Part shown: in pieces, positions 50,027-59,019 of the stretch | Layout of the letters: each line of letters begins with the position of its first letter | Position numbering within the stretch: the first letter of the stretch is position 1 | NCBI GenBank assembly: GCA_963649615.1 | Contig: CAVJIN010000003.1 | Span: forward strand, 1-64,000 | Direction of reading: 5' to 3' | Origin: UBA9732 sp963649615 | GTDB taxonomy: Bacteria; Spirochaetota; Spirochaetia; Sphaerochaetales; Sphaerochaetaceae | DNA length: 64,000 bases | The notes under the pieces: generated by a model | Database searches by the model: none | Told to the model about the DNA's origin: nothing | Seen by the model: only the letters and a program-made list of their open reading frames with translations | Position numbers and translations under genes: made by a program

Positions 50027-51193
50027 TTAAAGTTTGTTTAATTCGTTGGTTGCTGTTAATCTCTTTCTAAAAACTAAGAACAAGACAAAAGCAATTGCCG
50101 GGAAGATAGCATAAGAAGCAAACAAGGTTGGGTAACCAAAAGAATCAATTACAAAGCCTCCTGCTAAAGTTCCTAGCATCTCTGGGAAGTTAGTAGCAAT
50201 TGCCCAATACAGGCTCATTGCCAAAGAATAATGGTCTTTATTCACATTTTGAGCTATGAATTTTGTGGCACCAATATGTAAAGCTCCAAAGTTAAATGAG
50301 TGAAGCATAGCAGCAAAAATGCAAGCCGTAGTAGTTGGGAAAAACCTATAAATAAGAAGCCTTATACTTAAAGCCAAGGCTGACATAGTCATTAATGTAT
50401 AAGGATTAGCTTTTCCTTTTTGAATAAGTCTTCCTCCAACAATTAGCATTATAAATTCAGAGGCAGCCCCCAGAGCAACAACGAAAGAGAATTTACTTCC
50501 AAGATTGAGATGTTCGATAAAATAAGAAGAAAGCATCTTGTCTACAACAGATTCAGAAATTCTTGTAAGGAACACAATACCTAGTAGTATATAGAACTTA
50601 GAATTAAACCAGTTAAAAGAAAAAAATTTTTCCTTTTTTGAAGATTCAATCTTTGTTTTATCTTCTTGAGGAGAAAGAGCTGCAGCAATAAAGAAAAGAA
50701 GAAGCGCAATTCCAATTACAAGAGATATAGATTTGTTGTTAGTTTCATCTGGAATACCTGTAAGCCCAAAGAAAACGAGGCTTACAACAAAGCCTAACGT
50801 TCCCATTGCTCTAGCTATTCCATATTTTAAGGAATCTCCTTTTAGAACTCTGTTTTGATATCCATCATTCATTGGATTGAGGGTCCAAAAACAGGCTGAA
50901 GCTACAAAAAAAGCAAAAAATGTGATAAATAGGCTATTGTTCAGCGCGGATACAATAAAACCTAAAGATCCAATAGCCATAACAAAGAATAATAATTTTG
51001 TCTTTTTAGTTTTGTCTGCAAGGATGCAAAAAAGTACGGGGAAAAAAATTGATGCTGCCTGTCCTACAGCATCTATTATTCCAACTAAAGAATAAGAATA
51101 TCCTTTATTTCTTAAAAATAGTTGAGTATATGGGGAAATTGAACTAACGGCAGATTGCAAAAAGAAATTAACAAAAAACAAACGAAACAGCAT
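50027..51193 (-). CDS. major facilitator superfamily transporter
   Basis: A 388-aa membrane protein with 12 hydrophobic helices. The first cytoplasmic loop, ILADKTKKTK, is the A-motif variant. The N-terminal layout (NFFLQSAVSSISPYTQLFLRNKGYSYSLVGII) and the FNFGALHIGATKFI helix resemble the phenylpropionate/nucleoside-type MFS group (HcaT-like). No SD is evident before the ATG at 51193, so the start is less certain. Followed closely by the ZIP gene, so the two may be cotranscribed. Substrate unknown. Confidence 0.8.
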   Translation of the reverse strand: MLFRLFFVNFFLQSAVSSISPYTQLFLRNKGYSYSLVGIIDAVGQAASIFFPVLFCILADKTKKTKLLFFVMAIGSLGFIVSALNNSLFITFFAFFVASACFWTLNPMNDGYQNRVLKGDSLKYGIARAMGTLGFVVSLVFFGLTGIPDETNNKSISLVIGIALLLFFIAAALSPQEDKTKIESSKKEKFFSFNWFNSKFYILLGIVFLTRISESVVDKMLSSYFIEHLNLGSKFSFVVALGAASEFIMLIVGGRLIQKGKANPYTLMTMSALALSIRLLIYRFFPTTTACIFAAMLHSFNFGALHIGATKFIAQNVNKDHYSLAMSLYWAIATNFPEMLGTLAGGFVIDSFGYPTLFASYAIFPAIAFVLFLVFRKRLTATNELNKL

Positions 51194-51243
51194 GCGCTAA
51201 TTATCGTGATTTCTTATTTTCTAAACAAGAGTTTTACATAAAA

Positions 51244-51277
51244 ATTGGGAGCTGTAACGAACGCTACAGCTCCCAAT
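51244..51277 (-). terminator. intrinsic terminator after the sugar ABC ATPase gene
   Basis: ATTGGGAGCTGTA and TACAGCTCCCAAT form a 13-bp stem with an eight-base loop, and the minus strand continues into T5. It lies 22 nt beyond the stop of ugpC. Confidence 0.88.
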
Positions 51278-51299
51278 CCCCTTTTTATTGTTCCTTCTT

Positions 51300-52394
51300 T
51301 TAGCGAATAGCTAGTTCAGTATCAAGATCAAAGAATTTTGCTTTTTCCATGTTTGGAACGAGAGAAATTGTCTCATCAACCTTAACAATTACAGAAGGTT
51401 CAATCTTTCCTGTAATTTGGTTCTTAGAAGTTGAAACAAAAACGTGGGTTTCTGAACCAAGAGGTTCTACAACAGAAACTGTTCCGTTAATTGTTGAATC
51501 TGCTACAGGATTTTCTGAATATGAAACATCTTCAGGTCTAATTCCAAATGTAACCTTCTTGCCTGCATAAGCCTTCAGAAGCTTTGCTTGAGCAGGAGTA
51601 ACCTTGAGGCGGAAATTGCCTTCATTTATGTAGACATCCTCTCCCTGTGCTTCAACATCACAAACCATAAAGTTCATTGGAGGAGATCCAATAAAGCCAG
51701 CAACAAACTTGTTATCTGGATTATTATACAACTCAAGAGGTCCACCAATCTGCTGAATAACACCAAGTTTCATAACAACAATCTTGTCTGCCATGGTTAA
51801 AGCTTCAACCTGGTCATGTGTAACATAAATCATTGTTGCCTGAAGTCTGTTGTGCAAACCAGAAATCTCTGCTCTCATCTGAACACGAAGCTTAGCATCA
51901 AGGTTTGAAAGTGGTTCGTCAAACAAGAAGACTTTTGGCTTTCTAACAATTGCACGTCCTACAGCAACACGCTGTCTCTGTCCACCAGAAAGTGCTTTTG
52001 GTTTTCTGTCAAGCAGTTCCTCAATGTCAAGAATCTTTGCTGCTTCACGAACACGAGCATCAATTTCCTCTTTAGGGAACTTGCGGATCTTAAGTCCAAA
52101 TGCCATGTTGTCATAGACAGTCATGTGTGGGTACAAAGCATAGTTCTGGAAGACCATTGCTATGTCTCTGTCTTTTGGTGGAACGTCATTTACAAGCTTT
52201 CCATCAATGTAAAGTTCTCCACTGGAAATGTCTTCCAGTCCAGCGACCATACGAAGGGTAGTTGACTTACCGCAGCCAGAAGGGCCAACGAGTACGACAA
52301 ACTCTTTGTCTTTGATCTCAATATTGACATCATTGACAGCCTTTACTCCTCCATCGTAGATCTTGCAGATGTTTTTCAGTAATACTTCTGCCAT
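51300..52394 (-). CDS. ugpC: sugar ABC transporter ATP-binding protein (UgpC/MsmK type)
   Basis: ATPase of CUT1-type carbohydrate importers, 364 aa. Walker A GPSGCGKSTTLRM, signature LSGGQRQRVAVGRA, Walker B VFLFDEPLSNLDAKLR, and a C-terminal MalK-type TOBE/OB regulatory domain (ITPRPEDV-like FGIRPEDVSYS). ATG 52394 has GGAGG five bases upstream; the frame opens at TTG 52406. It stands alone without permeases or binding proteins, suggesting a shared ATPase that energises several sugar systems, as MsmK does. Followed by a terminator. Confidence 0.95.
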   Translation of the reverse strand: MAEVLLKNICKIYDGGVKAVNDVNIEIKDKEFVVLVGPSGCGKSTTLRMVAGLEDISSGELYIDGKLVNDVPPKDRDIAMVFQNYALYPHMTVYDNMAFGLKIRKFPKEEIDARVREAAKILDIEELLDRKPKALSGGQRQRVAVGRAIVRKPKVFLFDEPLSNLDAKLRVQMRAEISGLHNRLQATMIYVTHDQVEALTMADKIVVMKLGVIQQIGGPLELYNNPDNKFVAGFIGSPPMNFMVCDVEAQGEDVYINEGNFRLKVTPAQAKLLKAYAGKKVTFGIRPEDVSYSENPVADSTINGTVSVVEPLGSETHVFVSTSKNQITGKIEPSVIVKVDETISLVPNMEKAKFFDLDTELAIR

Positions 52395-52467
52395 TGAAAC
52401 CTCCAAGGTTTTATCTTATCTGTGAAATCATACACCAGCATTCACCTGCTGTAAACAAGAATTTTCC

Positions 52468-52755
52468 TTATTCTTCTTCCTTTGAGTCTTTAGCATATGA
52501 GAGTGCTCTCATTGCATTGTCAAACTTCTGGAATTTTCCATTTTTTAAGTGAACAACAACTCTTGTCCCTTGGTTTCCACTAACCTTTACAACGTACTCT
52601 GTTGCTTCAAGTTTAGTCTTAAAATACTTAATAACTTTTTCACTTCCCTGACGCTTTACGCCCCAGCCTTTTCCTTGAACCCAAAGCAATTCATGGACAT
52701 CTTTTGGTTCTTTCTTTACATCAACTTCTTCTACTTTATCTTTTGCGGTTGCCAT
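52468..52755 (-). CDS. DUF2188 domain protein
   Basis: A 95-aa cytosolic protein. The core HELLWVQGKGWGVKRQGSEKVIKYFKTKLEATEYV, then VVVHLKNGKFQKFD, matches the DUF2188 pattern (a short beta-alpha unit often found in small stress-linked proteins), preceded by an acidic/basic N-terminal tail. AGGAGG lies nine bases before the ATG. It lies upstream of ugpC on the same strand with a 73-nt gap. Function is unknown. Confidence 0.75.
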   Translation of the reverse strand: MATAKDKVEEVDVKKEPKDVHELLWVQGKGWGVKRQGSEKVIKYFKTKLEATEYVVKVSGNQGTRVVVHLKNGKFQKFDNAMRALSYAKDSKEEE

Positions 52756-52788
52756 AGGCTTAATCCTCCTTCTAACAGTCTAGCACAC

Positions 52789-52833
52789 AAAAAAAAGACC
52801 CGCAACAAAAGTTGTAATACTAAGTTGCGAGCC
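52789..52833 (-). terminator. intrinsic terminator of the opp operon
   Basis: On the minus strand GGCTCGCAAC pairs with GTTGCGGGTC (10 bp with two G-U pairs) and is followed by T8. It lies about 32 nt past the oppA stop, so it ends the opp transcript. Confidence 0.75.
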
Positions 52834-52864
52834 TTTTAATGCCTATTTAATAATGGCAAATCAA

Positions 52865-54610
52865 TTATCTACCAAACTGGCAATCGTTGTTTCCAGAAGA
52901 GGTAATCCACATCTCAAGCATGTTGATTGGGTCGTTAAAGTCTGCAATCCAACCTTCACGTGCAAAGTCAAAGTTACCGTTCTTTCTCTCCTGAAGGAAG
53001 ACATTCCAGTCTTGCTGCTGAATCTTAAGATCTATGCCAACTGCAGCAAGGTCCTGCTGAATAGATTCTGCAACTGCAACGTGCACAGATGTTGGGTTGG
53101 TAAGGTATGTGAGGCTAATAGGTGTCTCAGAGGAAAGCTTACCATCAACAAACTTGTAACCAGCTGCTTCAAGAAGAGCAATTGCCTTAGCTGTTGTGCC
53201 GGCTGGATCATTGTTAATTGCGTAAGCATCAAAGTAACCATCTTCTGCACTTGCCTTGAAGATACCGCCATTACCATCTGCCATACCAAGAGGGATGAAG
53301 GAGTTAGCTGCAACCTGTCCTGTCTGGCCAATTGTCTCACAAATGTAGTCGCGGTCAATAAGAATGGAGAATGCCTCTCTTACACAAGCTGCCTGAGCTA
53401 CTGTCATTCCTTCAAAGAGTGAACTCTTGCAGTTAAATGCTACGTAGTAAGTTCCAAGTTCATCAACAATGTGGAACTCTGAGTTTCCAGAAGCAAGAAG
53501 ATCTGCAATTGCATCTGTTGGTACAGAGTCAGCAAGATCAAGGTCTCCTGCATTGTATGCAGCATAGATTGCATTGTCGTCTGCTGAAAGCATGAATTCA
53601 ATCTTGTTGATTGTAACGCTATCTGCATCATACCAGTACGGGTTCTTCTCGTATGTCATAGAAACATCGTGATTCCAACCTGTGCAAACAAATGGTCCGT
53701 TTGATACGAATCCAGCTTCCTGACACCATCCGCCTGGGCTTGTCTTCCAATCTGAGTAAGACTCAACTGCAGACTGCTTGACTGGGAAGAATGTTGGGAA
53801 AGCCATAAGGTCTTCCATGTATGCACATGGAGCAGAAAGTGTGAAGACCAATGTGACATCGTCAACTGCAACAACATTTACACCTTCTTCTGTTTCATAG
53901 CCATCAAAGCCACTGAACATATATGCATAGTCAGCACCAGTTTCAGCTGAAGAAGCACGCTTCCAAGAGTAGACAAAGTCAGATGCTGTGAGATCTGAAC
54001 CGTCTGACCACTTAAGACCGCTCTTAAGTGTTACTGTGTAAACAAGGCCATCGTCAGAGACAGTGTAACCTGTTGCACAAGCTGGAGAGGTCTTACCTGT
54101 TGAATCATAGGTATAAAGGCCAGAGAAAGAAGCTGCTGCAAGACATGCACCATCAACTGTGCTGTTTAGTGCTGGATCAAGATAATCTGGCTCGGATGCA
54201 AGGCATACACGAAGTACGTCAGAACCGTTTGCAAGTTTTGTGTACTGGAAGAACTTTGTTGCAAATGGGTTGCTGTAAACGCCAGAGACATAGCTCTTGA
54301 GCATATAAACATCATTATAATAAAAAAGAGGAATGACGCAGTAAGTAGACATGAGAATGTCTTCAGCTTCATGCATCATCTCAGCTCTCTTTGCAGAGTC
54401 TGTTTCAGACTTAATTGCTACAATGAGGTCGTCATAGGTGCTCCACTCTGTAAGTGGGTCTACGTAGTCTGCTCCAACATTCTCTTCAGGATCTATGACC
54501 AATGTTGAAGTTGATGATGATGTTGCTTTGCTTGCTTCTGCAGCACCAGCACAGAAAGCATAGGAGCAAATCACTATCAGTACTAGAAAAATAGATAGAG
54601 CTTTTTTCAT
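52865..54610 (-). CDS. oppA: oligopeptide ABC transporter substrate-binding protein, circularly permuted
   Basis: SBP_bac_5 peptide-binding protein, 581 aa, secreted (signal KKALSIFLVLIVICSYAFCAGA). Order is unusual. Residues about 57-125 (YDDLIVAIKSETDSAKRAEM, EAEDILMSTYCVIPLFYYND, YVSGVYSNPFATKFFQYTK) are what normally forms the C-terminal end of OppA. The normal mature N-terminus (VLRVCLASEPDYLDPALNST) begins only at about 132. The protein then runs through the usual domains and stops at NMLEMWITSSGNNDCQFGR, where ordinary family members continue into the YDALI-type tail. ATG 54610 has AAGGAG seven bases before it. Encoded directly after oppF. Both moved ends belong to domain I of the fold, so the protein may still fold. 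Confidence 0.88.
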   Translation of the reverse strand: MKKALSIFLVLIVICSYAFCAGAAEASKATSSSTSTLVIDPEENVGADYVDPLTEWSTYDDLIVAIKSETDSAKRAEMMHEAEDILMSTYCVIPLFYYNDVYMLKSYVSGVYSNPFATKFFQYTKLANGSDVLRVCLASEPDYLDPALNSTVDGACLAAASFSGLYTYDSTGKTSPACATGYTVSDDGLVYTVTLKSGLKWSDGSDLTASDFVYSWKRASSAETGADYAYMFSGFDGYETEEGVNVVAVDDVTLVFTLSAPCAYMEDLMAFPTFFPVKQSAVESYSDWKTSPGGWCQEAGFVSNGPFVCTGWNHDVSMTYEKNPYWYDADSVTINKIEFMLSADDNAIYAAYNAGDLDLADSVPTDAIADLLASGNSEFHIVDELGTYYVAFNCKSSLFEGMTVAQAACVREAFSILIDRDYICETIGQTGQVAANSFIPLGMADGNGGIFKASAEDGYFDAYAINNDPAGTTAKAIALLEAAGYKFVDGKLSSETPISLTYLTNPTSVHVAVAESIQQDLAAVGIDLKIQQQDWNVFLQERKNGNFDFAREGWIADFNDPINMLEMWITSSGNNDCQFGR

Positions 54611-54686
54611 TGTGTTTCTCCTTAAAAATAATTTTTCGATAGGTTTATAGTTTTCGCAAAAAAAACGCAATAGTTTTTTTGCATTT

Positions 54687-54759
54687 TTTGCAAAAATATT
54701 CGGTTTATATTCAGAATTAGTGCATATTACAACAAAAGGTATTGTGCATTTTTATTCAT
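54687..54759 (-). promoter_or_regulatory. two ARG-box-like sites upstream of oppA
   Basis: On the minus strand ATGAATAAAAATGCACA (within 54741-54759) and CCGAATATTTTTGCAA (within 54687-54703) resemble the ArgR/AhrC operator consensus (TGAATAAAAATKCA) as I remember it. Both lie in the 162-nt AT-rich gap between oppF and oppA, which may contain an internal promoter. No argR gene is in the window, so this is a motif-level suggestion only. Confidence 0.35.
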
Positions 54760-54772
54760 CTTTGCATATGTA

Positions 54773-55765
54773 TTACATTACATGACAAGCTACTTGATGC
54801 CCTGGAGCTCTGTCTGTCAATTCTGGCATACTTTGGGAACATTTATCACACGCATAACGGCATCTTGTTCTAAATGGACACCCTTGTGGCATATTAAGTG
54901 GACTTGGGACATCCCCTTCAAGAACAATACGCTGACGACTGCGAGCAATATCGGGATCCGGAATAGGCACGGCAGAGATTAAGGATTGCGTGTATGGATG
55001 TATTGGGTGGTTGTTGATTTCATCTGCGTCTGCAATTTCAACTATCTTGCCCAAATACATGACTGCAATACGTTTAGAGATGTGGTGAACAACCAAGAGA
55101 TCGTGGGCAATGAAGAGATAAGCAACACCAAGTTTAGCTTGAAGGTCTTCAAACATGTTGACCACTTGGGCTTGGATTGAGACATCTAGAGCAGAAACAG
55201 GCTCATCACACACGATAAACTTTGGGTTAACTGCTAATGCACGTGCAATTCCAATTCTCTGGCGTTGCCCTCCAGAGAACTCGTGAGCGTATCGTCTTGC
55301 ATGCTCCGCATTAAGCCCTACGTAGTCCATCAATTGTAGGATTTTCTCTCGGCGTTCAGCCCTGTTGGAGTAGAGTCCGTGAACATCAAGAGGCTCTCCA
55401 ATGATATCTTCAACTGTCATTCTAGGATCCAAGGAAGAGTATGGATCTTGGAATACCATTTGCATATTCTTTCTCATTTGAGGAAGATTTTTCTTGGTTA
55501 CAAGTTCTCCATTAAAAAGAATTTCACCAGAAGTTGGCTCATAAAGATGAAGCAAAGAACGACCTACTGTTGTCTTTCCACAGCCTGATTCGCCAACAAG
55601 TCCTAAAGTTTCACCGTTATCAATGGAAAATGAGACATCATCCACAGCTTTAAGATATTGTTTGCTAAAAAGACCAGTATGAACTTCAAAGTATTGTTTG
55701 AGATGCTTTACTTCAACCAATGGGACGTTTTTTTTGTCTTTTGTTTTGTCTGCTAGGTCGCTCAT
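54773..55765 (-). CDS. oppF: oligopeptide ABC transporter ATP-binding protein OppF
   Basis: One of two ATPases of the Opp importer, 330 aa. Walker A GESGCGKTTVGRS, signature FSGGQRQRIGIARA, Walker B FIVCDEPVSALDVS, then the C-terminal oligo_HPY extension with the Cys cluster CPFRTRCRYACDKC (FeS-type or structural Cys seen in this family). GAAGGAGG precedes the ATG by six bases and the start overlaps the oppD stop by four bases. Acts on the cytosolic face with OppBCD. Confidence 0.97.
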   Translation of the reverse strand: MSDLADKTKDKKNVPLVEVKHLKQYFEVHTGLFSKQYLKAVDDVSFSIDNGETLGLVGESGCGKTTVGRSLLHLYEPTSGEILFNGELVTKKNLPQMRKNMQMVFQDPYSSLDPRMTVEDIIGEPLDVHGLYSNRAERREKILQLMDYVGLNAEHARRYAHEFSGGQRQRIGIARALAVNPKFIVCDEPVSALDVSIQAQVVNMFEDLQAKLGVAYLFIAHDLLVVHHISKRIAVMYLGKIVEIADADEINNHPIHPYTQSLISAVPIPDPDIARSRQRIVLEGDVPSPLNMPQGCPFRTRCRYACDKCSQSMPELTDRAPGHQVACHVM

Positions 55766-56820
55766 ACAGCACCTCCTTCAACCATCTCTTTTATATTCAA
55801 CCAACAAGAGGCTTTATGGTCTTCGTTTATCCAAATTTCCTCTGGCATTTGATTAAGACAAATCTTCATACATTGTTCGCAACGAGCACAGAAAGAGCAT
55901 CCTTTTGGCAAATTTAGAATGTTAATTGGTGTTCCCGGAATTGGAACAAGGCGTTCCTTCATGTTGTTTACATTTGGAATTGAACGTAATAGCCCTTTTG
56001 TGTATTCATGCTTTGGATTGTAGAAAATCTCACGGCCTGTTCCTCGTTCACAAACTCTTCCTCCATACATAACAATAATGTTGTCACAAAGTTCTGCAAT
56101 AACGCCAAGGTCATGAGTAACAAGAATAACTGCCATTCCAAGTTTCTTTTGAAGATCTTGAATCAATTCAAGGATTTGCGCCTGAATTGTAACATCTAAA
56201 GCCGTTGTAGGTTCATCTGCTATAAGAAGATCCGGCTCACAAGCTAGAGCCATTGCAATCATAACTCTCTGGCGCATTCCACCAGAAAGCTCATGTGGAT
56301 ACTGACGCAAACGTCTTTCAGGCTCATTAATACCTACTAATTGGAGAAGCTCAACAGCACGAGCTGAGGCCTCTTTACCCTTTTTGTCAGTATGTAAACT
56401 GATGGCCTCTTTAAGTTGGTTTCCAATTGTAAAGACAGGATTTAGGCTAGTCATTGGATCTTGGAAGATGATTGAACAGCACTTGCCTCTGAAGTGACAG
56501 AGCTTTCTTTCATTCCATTTTGTAATATCTTCACCCTTGTAGAGGATACTACCTCCTGTAATTTTTCCCGTGTCAGCAAGAATTTGCATGATGGAGTATG
56601 CGGTAACACTCTTACCTGAGCCGGACTCACCCACTATTCCCAAAATCTCACCTTCATCCAAATTGAAAGAGATTCCATTGACAGCATGAACCTCACCGGA
56701 ATCTGTAAAAAAGGAGGTGTGAAGGTCATTTACGCTAATTAAATGTTGTTTTTCAGCTTGAGTCATTTGTTCTGCACTCTGACCACTTGCAGTTGCACTG
56801 GCATGAAATTTAAATTGCAT
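55762..56820 (-). CDS. oppD: oligopeptide ABC transporter ATP-binding protein OppD
   Basis: Second ATPase of the Opp importer, 352 aa. Walker A GESGSGKSVTAYS, signature LSGGMRQRVMIAMA, Walker B LLIADEPTTALDVT and the C-terminal oligo_HPY region with CSFCARCEQCMKIC. A 28-residue N-terminal extension rich in Ala, Gln and Ser precedes the usual start. AGGAGG lies seven bases before the ATG. Overlaps oppF; 11 nt after oppC. Confidence 0.97.
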   Translation of the reverse strand: MQFKFHASATASGQSAEQMTQAEKQHLISVNDLHTSFFTDSGEVHAVNGISFNLDEGEILGIVGESGSGKSVTAYSIMQILADTGKITGGSILYKGEDITKWNERKLCHFRGKCCSIIFQDPMTSLNPVFTIGNQLKEAISLHTDKKGKEASARAVELLQLVGINEPERRLRQYPHELSGGMRQRVMIAMALACEPDLLIADEPTTALDVTIQAQILELIQDLQKKLGMAVILVTHDLGVIAELCDNIIVMYGGRVCERGTGREIFYNPKHEYTKGLLRSIPNVNNMKERLVPIPGTPINILNLPKGCSFCARCEQCMKICLNQMPEEIWINEDHKASCWLNIKEMVEGGAV

Positions 56821-56831
56821 TTCTTCTCCTC

Positions 56832-57911
56832 CTATTTCTTAAGTTTTGGGTCAAATGCGTCTCTAAGTCCATCTCCCAAAAGATTTAAACTTAAGACAAT
56901 AAGACAAATCATCAACGCAGGAAAGATCAATTTATATGGATAATTTTGAAGTCCACCTCGCGCAGAATTTGCCAAAGAGCCAAGAGATGGCATTGGGGCT
57001 TGCACTCCAAGGCCAATAAAGCTCAAATAGCTCTCTGTAAAAATTGCTGACGGAATCTGCAGCGCCGTTGAAATAATAATTACAGACAAGCAGTTAGGAA
57101 GCATATGCTTTGTGATTATCATCTTGGTAGGCGTACCTATTGATTTAGAAGCCAAGATATACTCATTTTCTTTAATAGAAAGAATTTGGCCCCTGATAAG
57201 TCTAGCCATACCAACCCAATACAACAACGCAAAAACTATAAAAAGCGATATCATATTCGTCCCCAAAGAGCTTAAAAACGACCCGCTTTTTAGCTTTAGC
57301 ACACTCTGAAGCACCACACTAAGCAAGATAACTATAAGGGTATCCGGCAACGAATAAATGACATCAACAATACGCATCATGATAAGGTCAACTTTTCCAC
57401 CCAGATATCCAGAAACACTCCCATATATCATCCCGATAACAAGAACGATGATAGAAGCAAAGAATCCAACAAACAGAGAGACTCTAGTTCCGTATATAAC
57501 CCTAATAAAATAGTCACGACACTGCTCATCTGTTCCAAAAATGTGTGGAAAGCGTGATCCCCCAGCTTCCATATACTGTTGTTCCAGTTTACTGTAGGTA
57601 AATGGGGCAAGGTTTTTTGCCCCTTTGTCTCTAACTCCATTAACGGAAAGAATTTCATCGTATCCGTAAGGAACAATCATAGGAGCAAAAATTATTAGTA
57701 TCAAAATAAAAGCAAGAACAACTAAGCTACCAACAGCGAGAGGATTTTTTAGAAGTTTTCTAACCCCATCCTTAAAGAAAGAGGTACTTTCACTCATTAC
57801 ATCTTGCTGTCTTTTTTCTTCTTCTGTTGCCTTTTCAAACATTGAAGGGCTAAATTTTGACAAATCTAATTGTAAACTAAAAGGTTTTTTCTTTGGTGTA
57901 GCGTTTGTCAT
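56832..57911 (-). CDS. oppC: oligopeptide ABC transporter permease OppC
   Basis: Inner-membrane permease, 359 aa with about six helices after a cytosolic N-terminus of about 70 residues. A periplasmic insertion (DKGAKNLAPFTYSKLEQQYM) follows the first helix, as in typical OppC. The GTDEQCRDYFIRVIYGTRVSL segment and the EAA loop ASKSIGTPTKMIITKHMLPN are conserved. GGAGGG precedes the ATG. Pairs with OppB to form the channel. Confidence 0.96.
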   Translation of the reverse strand: MTNATPKKKPFSLQLDLSKFSPSMFEKATEEEKRQQDVMSESTSFFKDGVRKLLKNPLAVGSLVVLAFILILIIFAPMIVPYGYDEILSVNGVRDKGAKNLAPFTYSKLEQQYMEAGGSRFPHIFGTDEQCRDYFIRVIYGTRVSLFVGFFASIIVLVIGMIYGSVSGYLGGKVDLIMMRIVDVIYSLPDTLIVILLSVVLQSVLKLKSGSFLSSLGTNMISLFIVFALLYWVGMARLIRGQILSIKENEYILASKSIGTPTKMIITKHMLPNCLSVIIISTALQIPSAIFTESYLSFIGLGVQAPMPSLGSLANSARGGLQNYPYKLIFPALMICLIVLSLNLLGDGLRDAFDPKLKK

Positions 57912-57921
57912 ACTGCCCTCC

Positions 57922-58833
57922 TTACTCGTATTTAATTCTTGGATCTACTAGTTTATACAGCAAATCACATATCACATTTGCAACAACCATAAGGGTTGCA
58001 AGAAAAATTGTAGTTGCCATAATTAAAGTGTAATCCCTGTTGTTTATTGCACTTACAAACTTTGTTCCAATGCCACCAACGGTGAAAACTGTTTCAACAA
58101 CCATTGAACCTGTGATGATATAAGCAATCTGAGGTCCAGCATAAGTGATAATAGGAATAAGAGAATTTCTGAGTGCATGTTTAAAGATAATTCTTCTTCT
58201 TGCAACACCTTTTGAACGTGCCGTTCTAATGTAATCTTGACTGAGAGCATCTAGCATACTGGTTTTTGCAAGACGTGTTGTATACGCCATTGGATATGCA
58301 GAAAGTGCAATTACAGGAAGAAGATAGTGAGTTTCAGTTGCACTCCAAACAGGAATCCAACCAAGTTTGATAGAGAAAATAAGCAATAATAATGTAGCAA
58401 GCACAAAACTTGGAACGGCAGTGAATAAAGTTGAACAAAAAACAATAATTCTATCTGGCCACTTATTTCTCATGATAGCAGCAACACTTCCTAAAATAGT
58501 GCCAAAAATCAACGCAATTGTAATGGCCATTAGACCTAATTTTGCTGAGGTTGGAAATGATTCTGCAAATATTGCCGATATTTCACGTCCATTTTTAAGA
58601 GAGACTCCAAAATCTCCCTTGAGGATATTTTTCATATAATTGACAAATTGAGTCCAAAGAGGCTGATCTAAACCGTATCTAGCATTTAATGCGTCTATTG
58701 TTGCTTGCGAAAGAGCTTTTTCTCTGTTAAAAGGTCCACCCGGAACCGCATGCATTAGGAAGAAGGTTATGAAGCAAATAATGAAAATTGTTGCAATAGC
58801 AAGCAATATTCGTTTTATTACGTACCTAAGCAA
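57922..58833 (-). CDS. oppB: oligopeptide ABC transporter permease OppB
   Basis: Inner-membrane permease, 303 aa. It begins LLRYVIKRILLAIATIFIICFITFFLMHAVPGGPF, the typical OppB opening, and has the EAA loop TARSKGVARRRIIFKHALRNSLIP. The frame is open to 58893, but TTG 58833 has AGGAGG six bases before it and gives the family length, so TTG is taken as start. First gene of oppBCDFA. Its 5' region is AT-rich with repeated TGCA motifs. Confidence 0.93.
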   Translation of the reverse strand: MLRYVIKRILLAIATIFIICFITFFLMHAVPGGPFNREKALSQATIDALNARYGLDQPLWTQFVNYMKNILKGDFGVSLKNGREISAIFAESFPTSAKLGLMAITIALIFGTILGSVAAIMRNKWPDRIIVFCSTLFTAVPSFVLATLLLLIFSIKLGWIPVWSATETHYLLPVIALSAYPMAYTTRLAKTSMLDALSQDYIRTARSKGVARRRIIFKHALRNSLIPIITYAGPQIAYIITGSMVVETVFTVGGIGTKFVSAINNRDYTLIMATTIFLATLMVVANVICDLLYKLVDPRIKYE

Positions 58834-58884
58834 AAGTCGCCTCCTATAATTATTTCTAACTAAAAAATTGAAACGATTTTGCTC

Positions 58885-58983
58885 TGAATTCACATTTTAT
58901 TCAAGTATATACATTATTTATGCAATAAAATTTGCGTGAAATGTTGTTATATGCACATTTTATTTATGCATGATTATGCAACT
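58885..58983 (-). promoter_or_regulatory. AT-rich region with repeated TGCA/ARG-box-like motifs upstream of oppB
   Basis: Between oppB and the GDPD gene, the plus strand holds AATTCACATTTTATTCAA (58887-58904), TGCAATAAAATTTGCG (58921-58936), ATGCACATTTTATTTATGCA (58951-58970) and further TATGCA copies. The third resembles the motif ahead of oppA. Shared operators for an amino-acid-responsive regulator are possible. A clear -35/-10 pair could not be chosen among the AT-rich candidates. Confidence 0.35.
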
Positions 58984-59019
58984 TTTATTTTATACAATTT
59001 TGAGTTTTCTAAAATTTTT

